The notes: a model not told the origin generated them from the letters alone. 6,165 nt of DNA from an uncultured Treponema sp. (GCA_905236315.1 CAJOPO010000439.1:1-6165); one strand, 5' to 3'; shown: positions 1 through 5,948, counted from the stretch's first letter. Numbers and translations are program-made.

Positions 1-2
1 CT

Positions 3-467
3 TTTTATACAGTATTAGTTGATGGCGATGATATGAACGAGCCAATTTCTGATGCTGTGCGTGGAACCTTAGATGGACACATTGTGTTAAGCCGTTCTTT
101 AGCTGACCAGCAGCACTATCCTGCTATAGATATATTACAAAGCGTAAGCCGTTGGAGTGATAGAGTTTGCGGTCCTGTTACTAAGCAGGCTATAAGGCGT
201 GTAAAAAAATGGATTGCAGACTATGCAAGGCAAGAAGATATGATTATTGCAGGGGTTTATCAAAAAGGTTCTTCTGCAGAAATAGATGAAGCAATAGATA
301 AACATCAAGCGATAGAAGAGTTCTTGTGTCAGGAAAAGACAGACCACTTAACTATAGAAGATACTCTACAGAAACTTTCTGCTCTTAGCGGAATAGAAAT
401 CCCACCTGAAGAGTATGTAGAAAGCCCTGCTGACGCTCGTAGAAAGTTTGATATAATGGCTACATAA
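3..467 (+). CDS. fliI: Flagellar export ATPase FliI, C-terminal part (5' end outside window)
   Basis: The open frame enters from the left edge; the first full codon is at position 3, and 154 residues plus a TAA stop are visible. The ATG at 33 is an internal methionine, because the codons before it read FYTVLVDGDDM, a conserved stretch of the FliI/YscN type III secretion ATPases. It is followed by the family signatures NEPISDAVRG, DGHIVLSR and HYPAIDILQSVSR. FliI proteins are about 440 residues, so roughly the last third is present. The Walker A and B motifs lie upstream and cannot be checked. FliI forms a cytoplasmic hexamer at the base of the flagellar export gate and couples ATP hydrolysis to export of rod, hook and filament subunits. 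The gene ends in a one-base TAATG overlap with fliJ, a standard arrangement suggesting translational coupling. The assignment is secure despite the truncation. Confidence 0.96.
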   Translation, partial: FYTVLVDGDDMNEPISDAVRGTLDGHIVLSRSLADQQHYPAIDILQSVSRWSDRVCGPVTKQAIRRVKKWIADYARQEDMIIAGVYQKGSSAEIDEAIDKHQAIEEFLCQEKTDHLTIEDTLQKLSALSGIEIPPEEYVESPADARRKFDIMAT

Positions 468-895
468 TGAAAAAATTTAGCTATGCTCTGCAAAAGATAC
501 TTGATTTGAGAAACTTTGAACTTGACCAAGCAAAAGCCGAACTTGGCAAGGTAAATGCTCTTATTGCAGAGCAAAATCGTATATTGCAAGATATAGCAAA
601 TAATCGTCATATTGTTATGACGGAAACTGATTCCTCACTCCACGATGTTTATTACCTTTCTTCTGTACAGAACTATTTTACTCTCTTAGATAATCAAAAA
701 GAGCAATGTCTTTATGAACTTTCAAAATTAGAAATGGAAGCAGATGAAAAAAGAGAAGTTGTTCGTAAGGCTATGCAAAAGGTTAAAGCCCTAGAAAAAA
801 ATCGTGAAAGAAAAATGGATGCATGGAAGCTTGAAAATGCACATGAAGCAGAAATTGTGTTAGATGACATAGTATCAAGCCATGCTAAAAAGTAA
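467..895 (+). CDS. fliJ: Flagellar export protein FliJ
   Basis: This 142-residue protein begins MKKFSYALQKILDLRNFELD, matching the FliJ N-terminus (an F..xLQK.L.lR..E pattern). It is highly charged, without cysteine clusters or membrane segments, and is predicted by eye to be almost entirely alpha-helical coiled coil, as expected for FliJ (usually 140-150 residues). FliJ is the central stalk of the export ATPase. It resembles the gamma subunit of F1 ATPase, inserts into the FliI hexamer, stimulates it and links it to the FlhA gate. The start codon overlaps the fliI stop. No strong Shine-Dalgarno site lies just before it, so translation probably depends on ribosomes ending fliI. Two in-frame stops in tandem (TAATAA, 893-898) close the gene. 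No further flagellar gene follows; instead comes a palindromic repeat and a convergent gene, so this is probably the operon end. Sequence similarity in FliJ is low, so position next to fliI carries much of the weight. Confidence 0.93.
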   Translation: MKKFSYALQKILDLRNFELDQAKAELGKVNALIAEQNRILQDIANNRHIVMTETDSSLHDVYYLSSVQNYFTLLDNQKEQCLYELSKLEMEADEKREVVRKAMQKVKALEKNRERKMDAWKLENAHEAEIVLDDIVSSHAKK

Positions 896-908
896 TAAAG
901 TTTTAGGT

Positions 909-1021
909 GGTGTTACAAAATGTATGCCAAAACTTTCAACCGTCATTTTGAGCAATAGACATTGCATAGGCATTGTGTGCTCAGAATGACACGTTTAACA
1001 TAGCATACATTTCGTAATACT
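909..1021. repeat. Nested palindromic dispersed repeat, copy A
   Basis: Two inverted repeats lie one inside the other. The outer arms are 910-928 (GTGTTACAAAATGTATGCC) and 1002-1020 (AGCATACATTTCGTAATAC), which pair over about 18 bases with few mismatches. The inner arms are 942-954 (GTCATTTTGAGCA) and 978-990 (TGCTCAGAATGAC). The element fills the gap between the convergent fliJ and kinase genes, so its transcript would fold from either strand and could act as a bidirectional terminator or 3'-end stabiliser. That role is inferred, since there is no long T-run directly after the stem. It closely resembles copy B (2772-2932), and its outer arms match copy C (3187-3232). It has no coding potential. 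Confidence 0.85.
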
Positions 1022-1032
1022 ACGCTAATTTT

Positions 1033-2685
1033 TTAATACTTAAACGCAGAGCCTCCTATAAACTCTCTAATTATAGAGTGACTTGGAACTGATGTTGCAG
1101 GAATAGTAGAGAAATTCCCCAAGAAAGCAAGTAAGCGGCTTGCTTCTGCATATTCCTTTTGCATAGGAGTTACACAGCGCAAAAGCGGGTCTGCATATAC
1201 CTTTAATACAGAAAGTTCATAATCTAGTGCTGTATTTAGCATGGCATCTGCGTTATTCTGGAATGGGAAAATATGCAACTGTTCTCCTTTTTGTACACTA
1301 TCCCACATACCTATGGTGTCTGTTGCACTTTTACCTCTAAACTTAGAATCCCTAACAATGCGCCTTATAAGGCGATTATCACTTGTAGGAATGCGATTAT
1401 GGTCATCTAAATTAAGCTGCGTTAAAGCAGAAAGATATATTTTAAACTTCTTATCATTTGGAACGAGGGGAGTTAATTTGTCATTTAATCCATGAATACC
1501 TTCCATTACAAGAATATCATTTGGACCTAATGACATAGTGTCCCCCTTGTAATAACGTTTGCCTTCATGAAAGTCATAGCTTGGTAGATTAATTGTTTTA
1601 CCAGCAAAAAGACTTAATAAGTCTTCATTTATTTGCTTAACATCTAGGGCTTCAAGACATTCATAATCGTAATTGCCATTTTCATCTCGTGGTGTGTTTT
1701 CTCTACCTACGTAATAACTGTCAAGGCTAATTAGTTTAGGCGCATAACCTATGGCCTGCAACTGAAGTCCTAATTTTTTACTTGTAGTTGTTTTACCAGA
1801 AGAAGAAGGGCCTGCTATAAGTACAACGCGCACTGTACCACGCTTTTGAATCTGACTTGCAATATCACTAATACATTTTACTTGCAAGGTTTCTGTAATA
1901 TCAATAAACTCATTTACTTTGTTATCATGAATTAACTGATTCAAACTTGCTGCAGATGTTATATTTAAACGCTTACCCCAGTCTTTATATCTTTTATATA
2001 TCTGAAAGAGCTTAGGTTGGTCTTCAAAGGGTGGTAAGACATTCGGATTTTTGTGAGTTGGAAATCTTAATAAGAAGCCTTCTTGATAGGGAACGAGGTC
2101 AAAGACTTTAAGCATTTTGGTACTACTAACAAGAGGTCCAAAATATAAATCAATAAAATCATCTAGTCTGTTTATCTGTATTTTTGCAGGACTTCTATAA
2201 TTTAATTGCTTCCTCGTTTCAATAAGCCCTAAACTTTCAAAGTGTTCACAAGCGTCTTTGTATGAAATTACTTCAGTTTCTATAATTCTATCTTCTTCTA
2301 CAATGCGCTCCATTTCGCTTTTTAGCGTAAGGATTTCTTCTGTAGAAGGAGTTTCTTCTGTGTCTATAGTGTAATAATATCCATACCCCAAACTGTGTCC
2401 TACAAGCAATCGTGAGTTTGGAAATATTCTATGTGCTACCACTGCTAGTATGAAGCATAGAGAGCGTCTATAAATTGCAGCTCCCTCTTTTGTGTCTTCG
2501 TAAACAGGTTCTAGCGTTGCATTTATGTCAATCGTACTGTCTAATGAGCAGATTTCATTATTTACTTTTACTGCAATAACATTGCGACCACTTTCTGCAA
2601 ACTTATCAACAAAGTGTAGAGGTCTTATATTTGGTTCTGCTTCTATAGAAGTATTGTTGGGGAATGTAATTGTAATCTTCTTCAT
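1033..2685 (-). CDS. Nucleoside kinase-like protein: TGS + ThrRS-like + uridine kinase domains
   Basis: The protein has 550 residues in three parts. Residues 1-60 form a TGS-like beta-grasp domain. Residues 70-160 resemble the second N-terminal (editing) domain of threonyl-tRNA synthetase, with FPNSRLLVGHSLGYGYYY and a following SEMERIVEEDRIIETEVIS helix region. Residues 285-500 form a uridine kinase/phosphoribulokinase-type P-loop domain. Its features are Walker A GPSSSGKTT (292-300), LDSYY (321-325) in the substrate region, PSYDFHEGKR (368-377), Walker B-like ILVMEGIHGL (391-400), and an arginine-rich lid, RLIRRIVRD (438-446). Such fusions are annotated as nucleoside or uridine kinases in treponemes and other anaerobes and presumably phosphorylate a nucleoside in pyrimidine salvage; the true substrate cannot be read from sequence. 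Both histidines of the ThrRS HxxxH site appear replaced (R74, F78), so tRNA editing is unlikely. The start gives a complete TGS domain, but no Shine-Dalgarno site precedes it. The gene stands alone. Confidence 0.9.
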   Translation of the reverse strand: MKKITITFPNNTSIEAEPNIRPLHFVDKFAESGRNVIAVKVNNEICSLDSTIDINATLEPVYEDTKEGAAIYRRSLCFILAVVAHRIFPNSRLLVGHSLGYGYYYTIDTEETPSTEEILTLKSEMERIVEEDRIIETEVISYKDACEHFESLGLIETRKQLNYRSPAKIQINRLDDFIDLYFGPLVSSTKMLKVFDLVPYQEGFLLRFPTHKNPNVLPPFEDQPKLFQIYKRYKDWGKRLNITSAASLNQLIHDNKVNEFIDITETLQVKCISDIASQIQKRGTVRVVLIAGPSSSGKTTTSKKLGLQLQAIGYAPKLISLDSYYVGRENTPRDENGNYDYECLEALDVKQINEDLLSLFAGKTINLPSYDFHEGKRYYKGDTMSLGPNDILVMEGIHGLNDKLTPLVPNDKKFKIYLSALTQLNLDDHNRIPTSDNRLIRRIVRDSKFRGKSATDTIGMWDSVQKGEQLHIFPFQNNADAMLNTALDYELSVLKVYADPLLRCVTPMQKEYAEASRLLAFLGNFSTIPATSVPSHSIIREFIGGSAFKY

Positions 2686-2692
2686 GCTTTAT

Positions 2693-2721
2693 ATTATAAG
2701 GCATAAGTTTTTATTTGACAA
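2693..2721 (-). promoter_or_regulatory. Sigma70-type promoter of the kinase gene
   Basis: Read on the minus strand, a -35 box TTGTCA (2716-2721) is separated by exactly 17 bases from a perfect -10 box TATAAT (2693-2698). Only seven bases lie between the -10 box and the kinase ATG (2683-2685). Transcription should therefore begin at or within about two bases of the start codon, giving a leaderless or nearly leaderless mRNA. This fits the lack of any purine-rich ribosome binding site before the ATG. Confidence 0.75.
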
Positions 2722-2735
2722 ATAAAAAATGCTGG

Positions 2736-2761
2736 TTGTGTGCTACGGGGTAAGCACATAA
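2736..2761. other. Small hairpin upstream of kinase promoter
   Basis: TTGTGTGCT (2736-2744) can pair with AGCACATAA (2753-2761) around an eight-base loop, with one G-T wobble. It is flanked by A-runs on the plus strand (2723-2729 and 2759-2766). On the minus strand a T-run therefore follows the stem after about six bases. It could be a weak terminator stopping read-through from the reductase side into the kinase promoter. The T-run is displaced, so the role is uncertain. Confidence 0.4.
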
Positions 2762-2771
2762 AAAAAGCGGG

Positions 2772-2932
2772 ATGTGTTACAAAAAGTATGCTAAAACTTT
2801 TAACCGTCATTTTGAGCAATAGGCGTTGCCAGCGAAAAATCGGTGAATCTCGTAGATTTCCGCTAAGATTCGATAGATTCTTCACTTCGTTCAGAATGAC
2901 TTGCTGAATATAGCATACATTTCGTAACACCT
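2772..2932. repeat. Nested palindromic dispersed repeat, copy B (long form)
   Basis: This has the same architecture as copy A. The outer arms are 2774-2792 (GTGTTACAAAAAGTATGCT) and 2912-2930 (AGCATACATTTCGTAACAC). The inner arms are 2806-2817 (GTCATTTTGAGC) and 2889-2900 (GTTCAGAATGAC), paired with G-T wobbles. The centre is longer than in copy A and holds additional GAATCT/AGATTC inverted motifs between about 2844 and 2880, followed by TTCACTTCGTTC. The left 50 bases are nearly identical to copy A. On the minus strand part of it reads as a peptide containing VILNEVKNL, a spurious translation that often arises from dispersed repeats of this type. The family recalls REP or MITE-like intergenic elements; no transposase is visible. 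Confidence 0.85.
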
Positions 2933-2961
2933 CCCAAAAACCTTAGTGTAAATTCTTTAAA

Positions 2962-3121
2962 CGTAGCCTAATGCAGGAGGTCTCGCATTGGTTAAAGTTG
3001 TGTGGCGTAGCCTAATGCATGAGGTCTTGCATTGGTTAAAGTTGTGTGACGTAGCCTAATGCAGAAAGTCTCGCATTAGTTGAATTTTTGAAGCGTAGCC
3101 TAATGTTAAAGATAGCGTAGC
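2962..3121. repeat. 44-bp tandem repeat array with an internal stem in each unit
   Basis: CGTAGCCTAATG begins at 2962, 3006, 3050 and 3094, so three units of exactly 44 bp are followed by a fourth, shortened one. Each full unit holds a short inverted repeat, CTAATGC and GCATTGG (GCATTAG in unit 3), around a ten-base loop. The tail GTTAAAGTTGTGTG is shared by units 1 and 2 and diverges in unit 3. Unit 4 is only 22 bp: it lacks the 18 bases containing loop and right arm, and a fifth CGTAGC starts at 3116. The period is not a multiple of three and no frame is conserved, so it is non-coding. There are no unique spacers, so it is not a CRISPR array. Confidence 0.88.
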
Positions 3122-3132
3122 GGGCGAGAAAC

Positions 3133-3171
3133 AAAATGCTGACTGACATTTAAGTTATCAATCAGCATTTT
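3133..3171 (-). terminator. Intrinsic-terminator-like hairpin downstream of the reductase gene
   Basis: AAAATGCTGACTGA (3133-3146) pairs with TCAATCAGCATTTT (3158-3171) over 14 positions with a single C-A mismatch, around an 11-base loop. On the minus strand the stem ends in TTTTGTTT, giving a U-rich tail after it. It sits about 70 bases past the stop codon of the 855-residue reductase and is the best terminator candidate for that gene. The A-run on the other arm means it might also work on the plus strand. Confidence 0.65.
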
Positions 3172-3186
3172 AAAGTTAAACGGCGG

Positions 3187-3232
3187 GGGTACAGAAAGTA
3201 TGCTGAATATAGCATACATTTCATAACACCCC
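3187..3232. repeat. Palindromic dispersed repeat, copy C (outer arms only)
   Basis: Only the outer arms of the A/B element are present. GTATGCT (3198-3204) and AGCATAC (3211-3217) enclose the loop GAATAT, with imperfect pairing continuing outward to GGGG (3187-3189 region) and CACCCC (3227-3232). The right half is nearly the same as the right end of copy B (GAATATAGCATACATTTC). The whole inner GTCATT...AATGAC section is missing. It begins 12 bases past the stop codon of the reductase and may contribute to transcript 3'-end formation. Confidence 0.75.
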
Positions 3233-3243
3233 TTAAGAAATGT

Positions 3244-5811
3244 TTAGTTATCAGCCTTTATTGCATTTGCGGCTGTTCTACCAGAAACAAAAATCTCTAC
3301 AATAGCATTACCACCTAAACGGTTACCACCATGTATGCCACCTGTTACTTCACCTGCGGCATATAAACCTGGAATTATATTACCGTCTTTATTTAAAACG
3401 TGACGGTTTATGTCTATTGCAAGACCACCCATTGTGTGATGTGTTGATGGGGCTAAAATACGAATCTTTAACTTTACACTATCTAAAGTATAAGATGCTG
3501 TATTAAAAGAACCATCTGCGTTTTTATCTGCATGACCTATTAATGCAGTCCAGCCTGTTTTGGGAACTGCAAGAGATGACTCTGTTCCTGTCATAAGGGC
3601 ATTATCATATTCTTCTATCTCTTTGCGCACAACAGAAGCGTCTGCCGCTATTCCTAACTGCTTAAATAAATCTCCTAGCTGGTCTACAGTGCGGGTATAC
3701 TGCCTCCAGTCCACATCAGATTCCCAAAGGTCAGATTTTGGAGTGCCATAAGGATATGGTCCTGGAATTGCTTGCTCACTATTTGCAATTTCTATTACAG
3801 TTCCCTTTACACCATTGTGGTCAATTCCGTTTTCAAACTCTCCCAAAGAAAGAACATCTCTCTCTCCAGTTTCATTTAGATAGCGTTTACCTGTAGTTGG
3901 GTTAATGTAAATAGCATAGTTTCCGCCACCGAATGCAAGTTGACCATTATCTACCCAAGAGATAGGCATAAGCTGTGTAAATTCCATACCTGTAGTTGCA
4001 GCCCCTGCTTTTTCACCCATTGTAATACCATCGCCCATTAAAGATGAACGGTTTGTAGTTTGAGTGCGATTAGAAAGAGTACCTTGCTTCCAATAATCAT
4101 TTGTTTCTACAACTTTTGCAATGTTTGCAGCATAGCCACCAGTAGCAAGAATTACACCTTTTTTGGCATGGGCTGTAACTTGGGTTCCATCATACATAAC
4201 GGCTTTTACGCCTGTTACTCGTCCATTTTCTACAATAAGGTCTTTAGCGTCTGTTCTTAGTAAAATTTTATTAGAAGCTGCTGTTGAACTAGTTTCTAAC
4301 AAAGTGCGTCTTGGAGGTGCAAAGTAAGAACCCCACTGTCCTGTTTCGTTTTTACCATCACCGTCAGCATCAAAGTTTGCACCTATAAATTGGTTTTCTC
4401 TATTCCATAAGGCTCCAACTATAGTAGGCTGAATGTCTTCTACAAAGGTTGCTCCCTGTGATTCAAGCCAAGGTTTTAGGTCTTGACCACCTTCTATAAA
4501 TTGTTTTACTAGAGCATAATCCCCATAAACCCATTCTGTAAACTCTGCATTTGCACGAAGCCCACCATAATATGTTTGGAAGATGTGTAAATTTAGTGTA
4601 GAGAATAGTGTTAATTCAGATTCTGGAATACCACTGTCTAACTTTGGCTGTGCCCAAGCAAGATATTCTCTAATTTCCTGCTTTAATTCACGCAATGTAG
4701 AAAGATACTCTGCATGTACGCCATGCTTAGAAAGTTGTTCTATATCTCCTGCAACAAACCACTGTGAAGCATTACTACCGTCAAATGGCTTTTCGTCCCA
4801 GTTAAGAATGGTTTTTAGAACTGTTATGTTTCCATTAGCTTCTTTTACTTTGTTATAGGTTTTGCCATCTACAGGGTAGACACCAGTTGTTGCATCTGGA
4901 TTTTTGGGGTCCCAAACTAAATATGGCATAACGGACTGGAATTGACCACCAGAAACAAGGGTATTACCACCAATTTCCACATTCTTTTCTATAACAAGAA
5001 CTGTATCTCCGTTTTGTGCCGCTTGTGCTGCTGCTGCAATGCCAGCTCCACCTGCTCCCACAACAACTACATCGTAGCTTTCTTCTATAGGAGCTTGTGC
5101 CTTATGAACAACGGTATTTTTCTTAAATTCATCAATCTTATCAGCACCAGCTTTTTTGGCTGCTTCATTTAGAGCTGTACGTACAGCAACTGATGTAAAT
5201 GTGGCTCCAGAAACACCGTCTATGCCAGAACCATTTGCTTCTATGGCATCTTTGAACATAATGTCATATACAGGGGTACCAACGTGTGGAGTTTCTTTTT
5301 CTGAAGCGATTTTTATATCTGTAATGGCATTATTGCTGAATGTTACATCAAGGGTAACAGGTCCGTTCATTCCTTTTCCGGTACCCGAATAAGTGCCAGC
5401 TTTGTAACTTATAGCTACATTTTTGCGCTCTTTTTTTTGTGCAGAAGAATTATCTTTAGCTCCTGCTTTGGTTAAAGCATTTTTTGTTGCTTCTATAATG
5501 GCTTTAGAAGTGATAGTAGCACCAGAAACTGTATCAACATTTGCAGATTGGGCTTTTACAATGGCTGCTGGAATATCGCTTATGGCAGGGTCTGCAATGC
5601 CCTCTGTTTCTTGATGTTCTGTAACGGCTACAGACTGTATTTTGTCTTCACTTACTGTTACCGTTACTGTTACATCGCCATTGCGTCCTGCTGCCGTTCC
5701 TGTGTATTCTCCTGGTGTGTAAGAAACTTTAGCTTTGGAACACGCTCCAAAAGTAGTAGCTAGAAAGACTCCCATAAATACAGGAATAGCTGTCTTTCTT
5801 ATTTTTTTCAT
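3244..5811 (-). CDS. Lipoprotein FAD/FMN reductase (fumarate reductase flavoprotein family) with two flavinylated FMN domains
   Basis: The protein has 855 residues. A signal peptide (MKKIRK, then a hydrophobic stretch) ends in the lipobox FGAC, with lipidation expected at C24, the only cysteine found. Two FMN-binding domains follow (about 30-115 and 135-220), with flavinylation motifs DTVSGAT (93-99) and DGVSGAT (198-204); ApbE-type transferases attach FMN to the final threonine. Residues 246-850 form a fumarate-reductase-type flavoprotein: dinucleotide motif VVGAGGAG (250-257), E275, ATGGYAAN (556-563), TGERD (648-652), HHTMGG (791-796) and GEVTGGIHGGNRLGGNA (820-836). R651, H792 and R831 match catalytic or substrate-binding residues of Shewanella flavocytochrome c3, but the usual substrate histidine is M615. 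No CxxCH heme motif exists, so the FMNs presumably carry electrons to FAD. The substrate is uncertain (a fumarate-, urocanate- or acrylate-like acceptor). A strong Shine-Dalgarno site supports the start. The gene appears monocistronic. Confidence 0.93.
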   Translation of the reverse strand: MKKIRKTAIPVFMGVFLATTFGACSKAKVSYTPGEYTGTAAGRNGDVTVTVTVSEDKIQSVAVTEHQETEGIADPAISDIPAAIVKAQSANVDTVSGATITSKAIIEATKNALTKAGAKDNSSAQKKERKNVAISYKAGTYSGTGKGMNGPVTLDVTFSNNAITDIKIASEKETPHVGTPVYDIMFKDAIEANGSGIDGVSGATFTSVAVRTALNEAAKKAGADKIDEFKKNTVVHKAQAPIEESYDVVVVGAGGAGIAAAAQAAQNGDTVLVIEKNVEIGGNTLVSGGQFQSVMPYLVWDPKNPDATTGVYPVDGKTYNKVKEANGNITVLKTILNWDEKPFDGSNASQWFVAGDIEQLSKHGVHAEYLSTLRELKQEIREYLAWAQPKLDSGIPESELTLFSTLNLHIFQTYYGGLRANAEFTEWVYGDYALVKQFIEGGQDLKPWLESQGATFVEDIQPTIVGALWNRENQFIGANFDADGDGKNETGQWGSYFAPPRRTLLETSSTAASNKILLRTDAKDLIVENGRVTGVKAVMYDGTQVTAHAKKGVILATGGYAANIAKVVETNDYWKQGTLSNRTQTTNRSSLMGDGITMGEKAGAATTGMEFTQLMPISWVDNGQLAFGGGNYAIYINPTTGKRYLNETGERDVLSLGEFENGIDHNGVKGTVIEIANSEQAIPGPYPYGTPKSDLWESDVDWRQYTRTVDQLGDLFKQLGIAADASVVRKEIEEYDNALMTGTESSLAVPKTGWTALIGHADKNADGSFNTASYTLDSVKLKIRILAPSTHHTMGGLAIDINRHVLNKDGNIIPGLYAAGEVTGGIHGGNRLGGNAIVEIFVSGRTAANAIKADN

Positions 5812-5816
5812 ATTTA

Positions 5817-5823
5817 CCCTCCT
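5817..5823 (-). promoter_or_regulatory. Strong ribosome binding site of the reductase gene
   Basis: On the minus strand AGGAGGG lies five bases before the ATG at 5809-5811. It is the best Shine-Dalgarno match in the window and fixes the start so that the lipoprotein signal peptide is complete. Confidence 0.9.
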
Positions 5824-5836
5824 GAAAGTAAATAAA

Positions 5837-5864
5837 AGGCAGGTCTAAAAGTTTGAATTTTAGA
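5837..5864 (-). promoter_or_regulatory. Leader hairpin and possible Shine-Dalgarno-pairing segment
   Basis: In the mRNA leader TCTAAAA and TTTTAGA (plus-strand 5844-5850 and 5858-5864) form a seven-base-pair stem with a seven-base loop. Directly next to it on the 3' side the leader carries CCUGCCU (5837-5843), which can pair with the AGGAGGG ribosome site (5817-5823) with one mismatch and one wobble. The two helices would stack and could hide the ribosome site. The region does not match a riboswitch class I recognise; a regulatory role is inferred. Confidence 0.35.
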
Positions 5865-5919
5865 GTTTCCTTATAAAGAAAAATAATTTGTGTTGTCCTA
5901 TAGCAACTTTTATAATACT

Positions 5920-5948
5920 ATTATAATGGTAAATATTATATATTGCAA
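5920..5948 (-). promoter_or_regulatory. Sigma70-type promoter of the reductase gene
   Basis: On the minus strand TTGCAA (5943-5948) and a perfect TATAAT (5920-5925) are separated by 17 bases. Transcription would start near 5913, leaving a leader of about 100 nt before the ATG. The area is very AT-rich, so other TATAAT-like matches occur (for example plus-strand 5911-5916), but only this one has a good partner at the right distance. Confidence 0.65.

Noticed and set aside
135..610. Minus-strand open frames opposite fliI and fliJ
   Set aside because: They are low-complexity antisense frames rich in F, C, I and Y, overlapping well-supported flagellar genes.
1241..1495. Open frames on the plus strand inside the kinase and reductase genes
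   Set aside because: They are antisense shadows of strongly conserved minus-strand genes, with no family resemblance or ribosome sites.
2715..2746. TTGACA on the plus strand as a rightward promoter
   Set aside because: No -10-like hexamer occurs 16-18 bases downstream and no plus-strand gene follows.
2694..2930. A 78-residue open frame on the minus strand
   Set aside because: It runs through palindrome copy B and the kinase promoter, and its VILNEVKNL segment is a typical spurious translation of dispersed intergenic repeats. No ribosome site precedes it.
2976..2981. AGGAGG in the tandem repeat as a ribosome site
   Set aside because: No start codon opens a meaningful frame downstream, and the motif is not kept in units 2 and 3.
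2962..3121. Possible CRISPR array
   Set aside because: Similarity extends across the full 44-bp unit with no unique spacers, and there are only three full units and no cas genes nearby.
5893..5927. Rightward promoter using plus-strand TATAAT at 5911 or 5922
   Set aside because: The only TTGTCC-like -35 candidate is 12 or 23 bases away, outside the working range, and no gene follows on that strand.
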